Assembly: GCA_030624785.1 (NCBI GenBank)
Contig: JAUXJK010000107.1
Location: 1-6,976 of the forward strand
DNA from: Actinomycetes bacterium
GTDB lineage: Bacteria > Actinomycetota > Thermoleophilia > Gaiellales > Gaiellaceae
DNA: 6,976 nucleotides
Direction of reading: 5' to 3'
Shown here piece after piece: positions 6,549 to 6,976 of this stretch. How positions within the stretch are numbered: the stretch's first letter is position 1; each line of letters opens with the position of its first letter. Under the pieces are notes generated by a model. The model was given only the letters and a program-made list of their open reading frames with translations. It was not told where the DNA came from and did not search any database. A program made the translations under genes and the position numbers.

Positions 6549-6976
6549 TCAGTCCTTGATGAAGGTTCGATTCTGGAGGTCCCGCTGGGCTTGAACGAGC
6601 TCCTCCTGGGTGTTCATCACGATCGGTCCGTACCACGCGACCGGCTCGCGCAACGGCTGGCCTGATACGAGGAGGAAGCGCAAGCCCTCTTCTCCGGCCT
6701 GGACGGTGACCTCGTCGCCGCTATCGAAGAGCACGAGCGAGCGATTGCCAACCGACGACGGCGCCTCGGGCAGGCCTGAGCCCACGAGGTCGGTCTGCAC
6801 TGCTCGCGGCTCCGAGGAGCCGCGAAATGTGCCGCTGCCGTCGAAGACGTATGCGAACGCGTGGCGTCCGAGCTCGACGGGGATGGTCTTTCGCTTGCCT
6901 GCCGGAACCGATACGTCGAGGTAGCGCGGATCGGCAGCGATGCCCTCGACGGGCCCTCGCTCTCCCCAGAACTCAC
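6549..6976 (-). CDS. Pirin family protein, C-terminal part
   Basis: The C-terminal 141 residues of a pirin-family bicupin are visible; the start lies beyond the right edge. Pirins are iron-binding cupin proteins, and some bacterial members act as quercetin 2,3-dioxygenases or modulators of metabolism. The metal-binding N-terminal cupin is outside the window, so enzymatic capacity cannot be judged. The C-terminal cupin is plain: YLDVSVPAGKRKTIPVE (18-34 of the visible part), HAFAYVFDGSGTF (38-50), then LVLFDSGDEVTVQAG (80-94). The diagnostic ending RFLLVSGQPLREPVAWYGPIVM (99-120) is followed by NTQEELVQAQRDLQNRTF. A GTG at 6800 is in frame but internal, because conserved pirin sequence continues upstream of it to the window edge. 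The stop is at 6549-6551. A hairpin-forming repeat lies within the coding sequence at 6804-6825. Confidence 0.93.
   Translation of the reverse strand, partial: EFWGERGPVEGIAADPRYLDVSVPAGKRKTIPVELGRHAFAYVFDGSGTFRGSSEPRAVQTDLVGSGLPEAPSSVGNRSLVLFDSGDEVTVQAGEEGLRFLLVSGQPLREPVAWYGPIVMNTQEELVQAQRDLQNRTFIKD
6804..6825. repeat. 22-base inverted repeat inside the pirin coding sequence
   Basis: Arms TCGCGGCTCC (6804-6813) and GGAGCCGCGA (6816-6825) are exact reverse complements with a 2-base spacer, GA. In RNA this would give a nine-pair GC-rich stem closed by a four-base loop. On the minus strand it encodes RGSSEPRA, in the loop between the DGSGTF strand and the TDLVG segment, a position that varies in pirins. 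No second copy was spotted in the window. Confidence 0.6.

Noticed and set aside
5759..6636. Long minus-strand open frames (5759-6475 and 5902-6636) opposite the LtrA gene
   Set aside because: Low-complexity composition, no recognisable motifs, and no hydrophobic or domain pattern. The plus-strand LtrA family signature covers the same bases.

Overview
The window is visibly GC-rich. It has GTG starts, short intergenic gaps and long antisense open frames, as expected of a high-GC bacterium. The protein families and their wording point to an actinobacterium. The 70-residue protein at 4860-5072 and the style of the epimerase and LtrA proteins suggest the deep-branching Thermoleophilia/Solirubrobacter side. 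That placement is inference from remembered family patterns, not from a search.

Region 1 (1-4747, all on +) looks like one transcription unit. It holds the 3' end of an extended-SDR sugar-nucleotide epimerase, then serA (phosphoglycerate dehydrogenase with a C-terminal ACT domain), serC (phosphoserine aminotransferase), a DUF1015 protein and a GNAT acetyltransferase. serC and the DUF1015 gene share a 4-base GTGA overlap, and the other gaps are 19-37 bases. SerA and SerC carry 3-phosphoglycerate to O-phosphoserine. No recognisable phosphoserine phosphatase (serB) lies in the window. The tightly coupled DUF1015 protein occupies the slot where the last step, or another phosphoserine/serine reaction, might be expected. 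This is the most interesting functional hypothesis here.

Region 2 (4748-5149) holds a perfect 16-base AT-flanked palindrome, a weak -10-like element, a strong Shine-Dalgarno sequence and a 70-residue uncharacterised protein made of two similar helical units. A 77-base spacer follows.

Region 3 (5150-6976) has an LtrA-family multi-pass membrane protein on +. It converges, across 25 bases, on a pirin-family gene on - whose 5' end is cut by the window edge. The pirin coding sequence contains a near-perfect hairpin (two 10-base arms, 2-base spacer) in a variable linker.

The window shows no rRNA, tRNA, CRISPR array, transposase or phage gene. Apart from the DUF1015 and small-protein leads, this is ordinary chromosomal housekeeping sequence.
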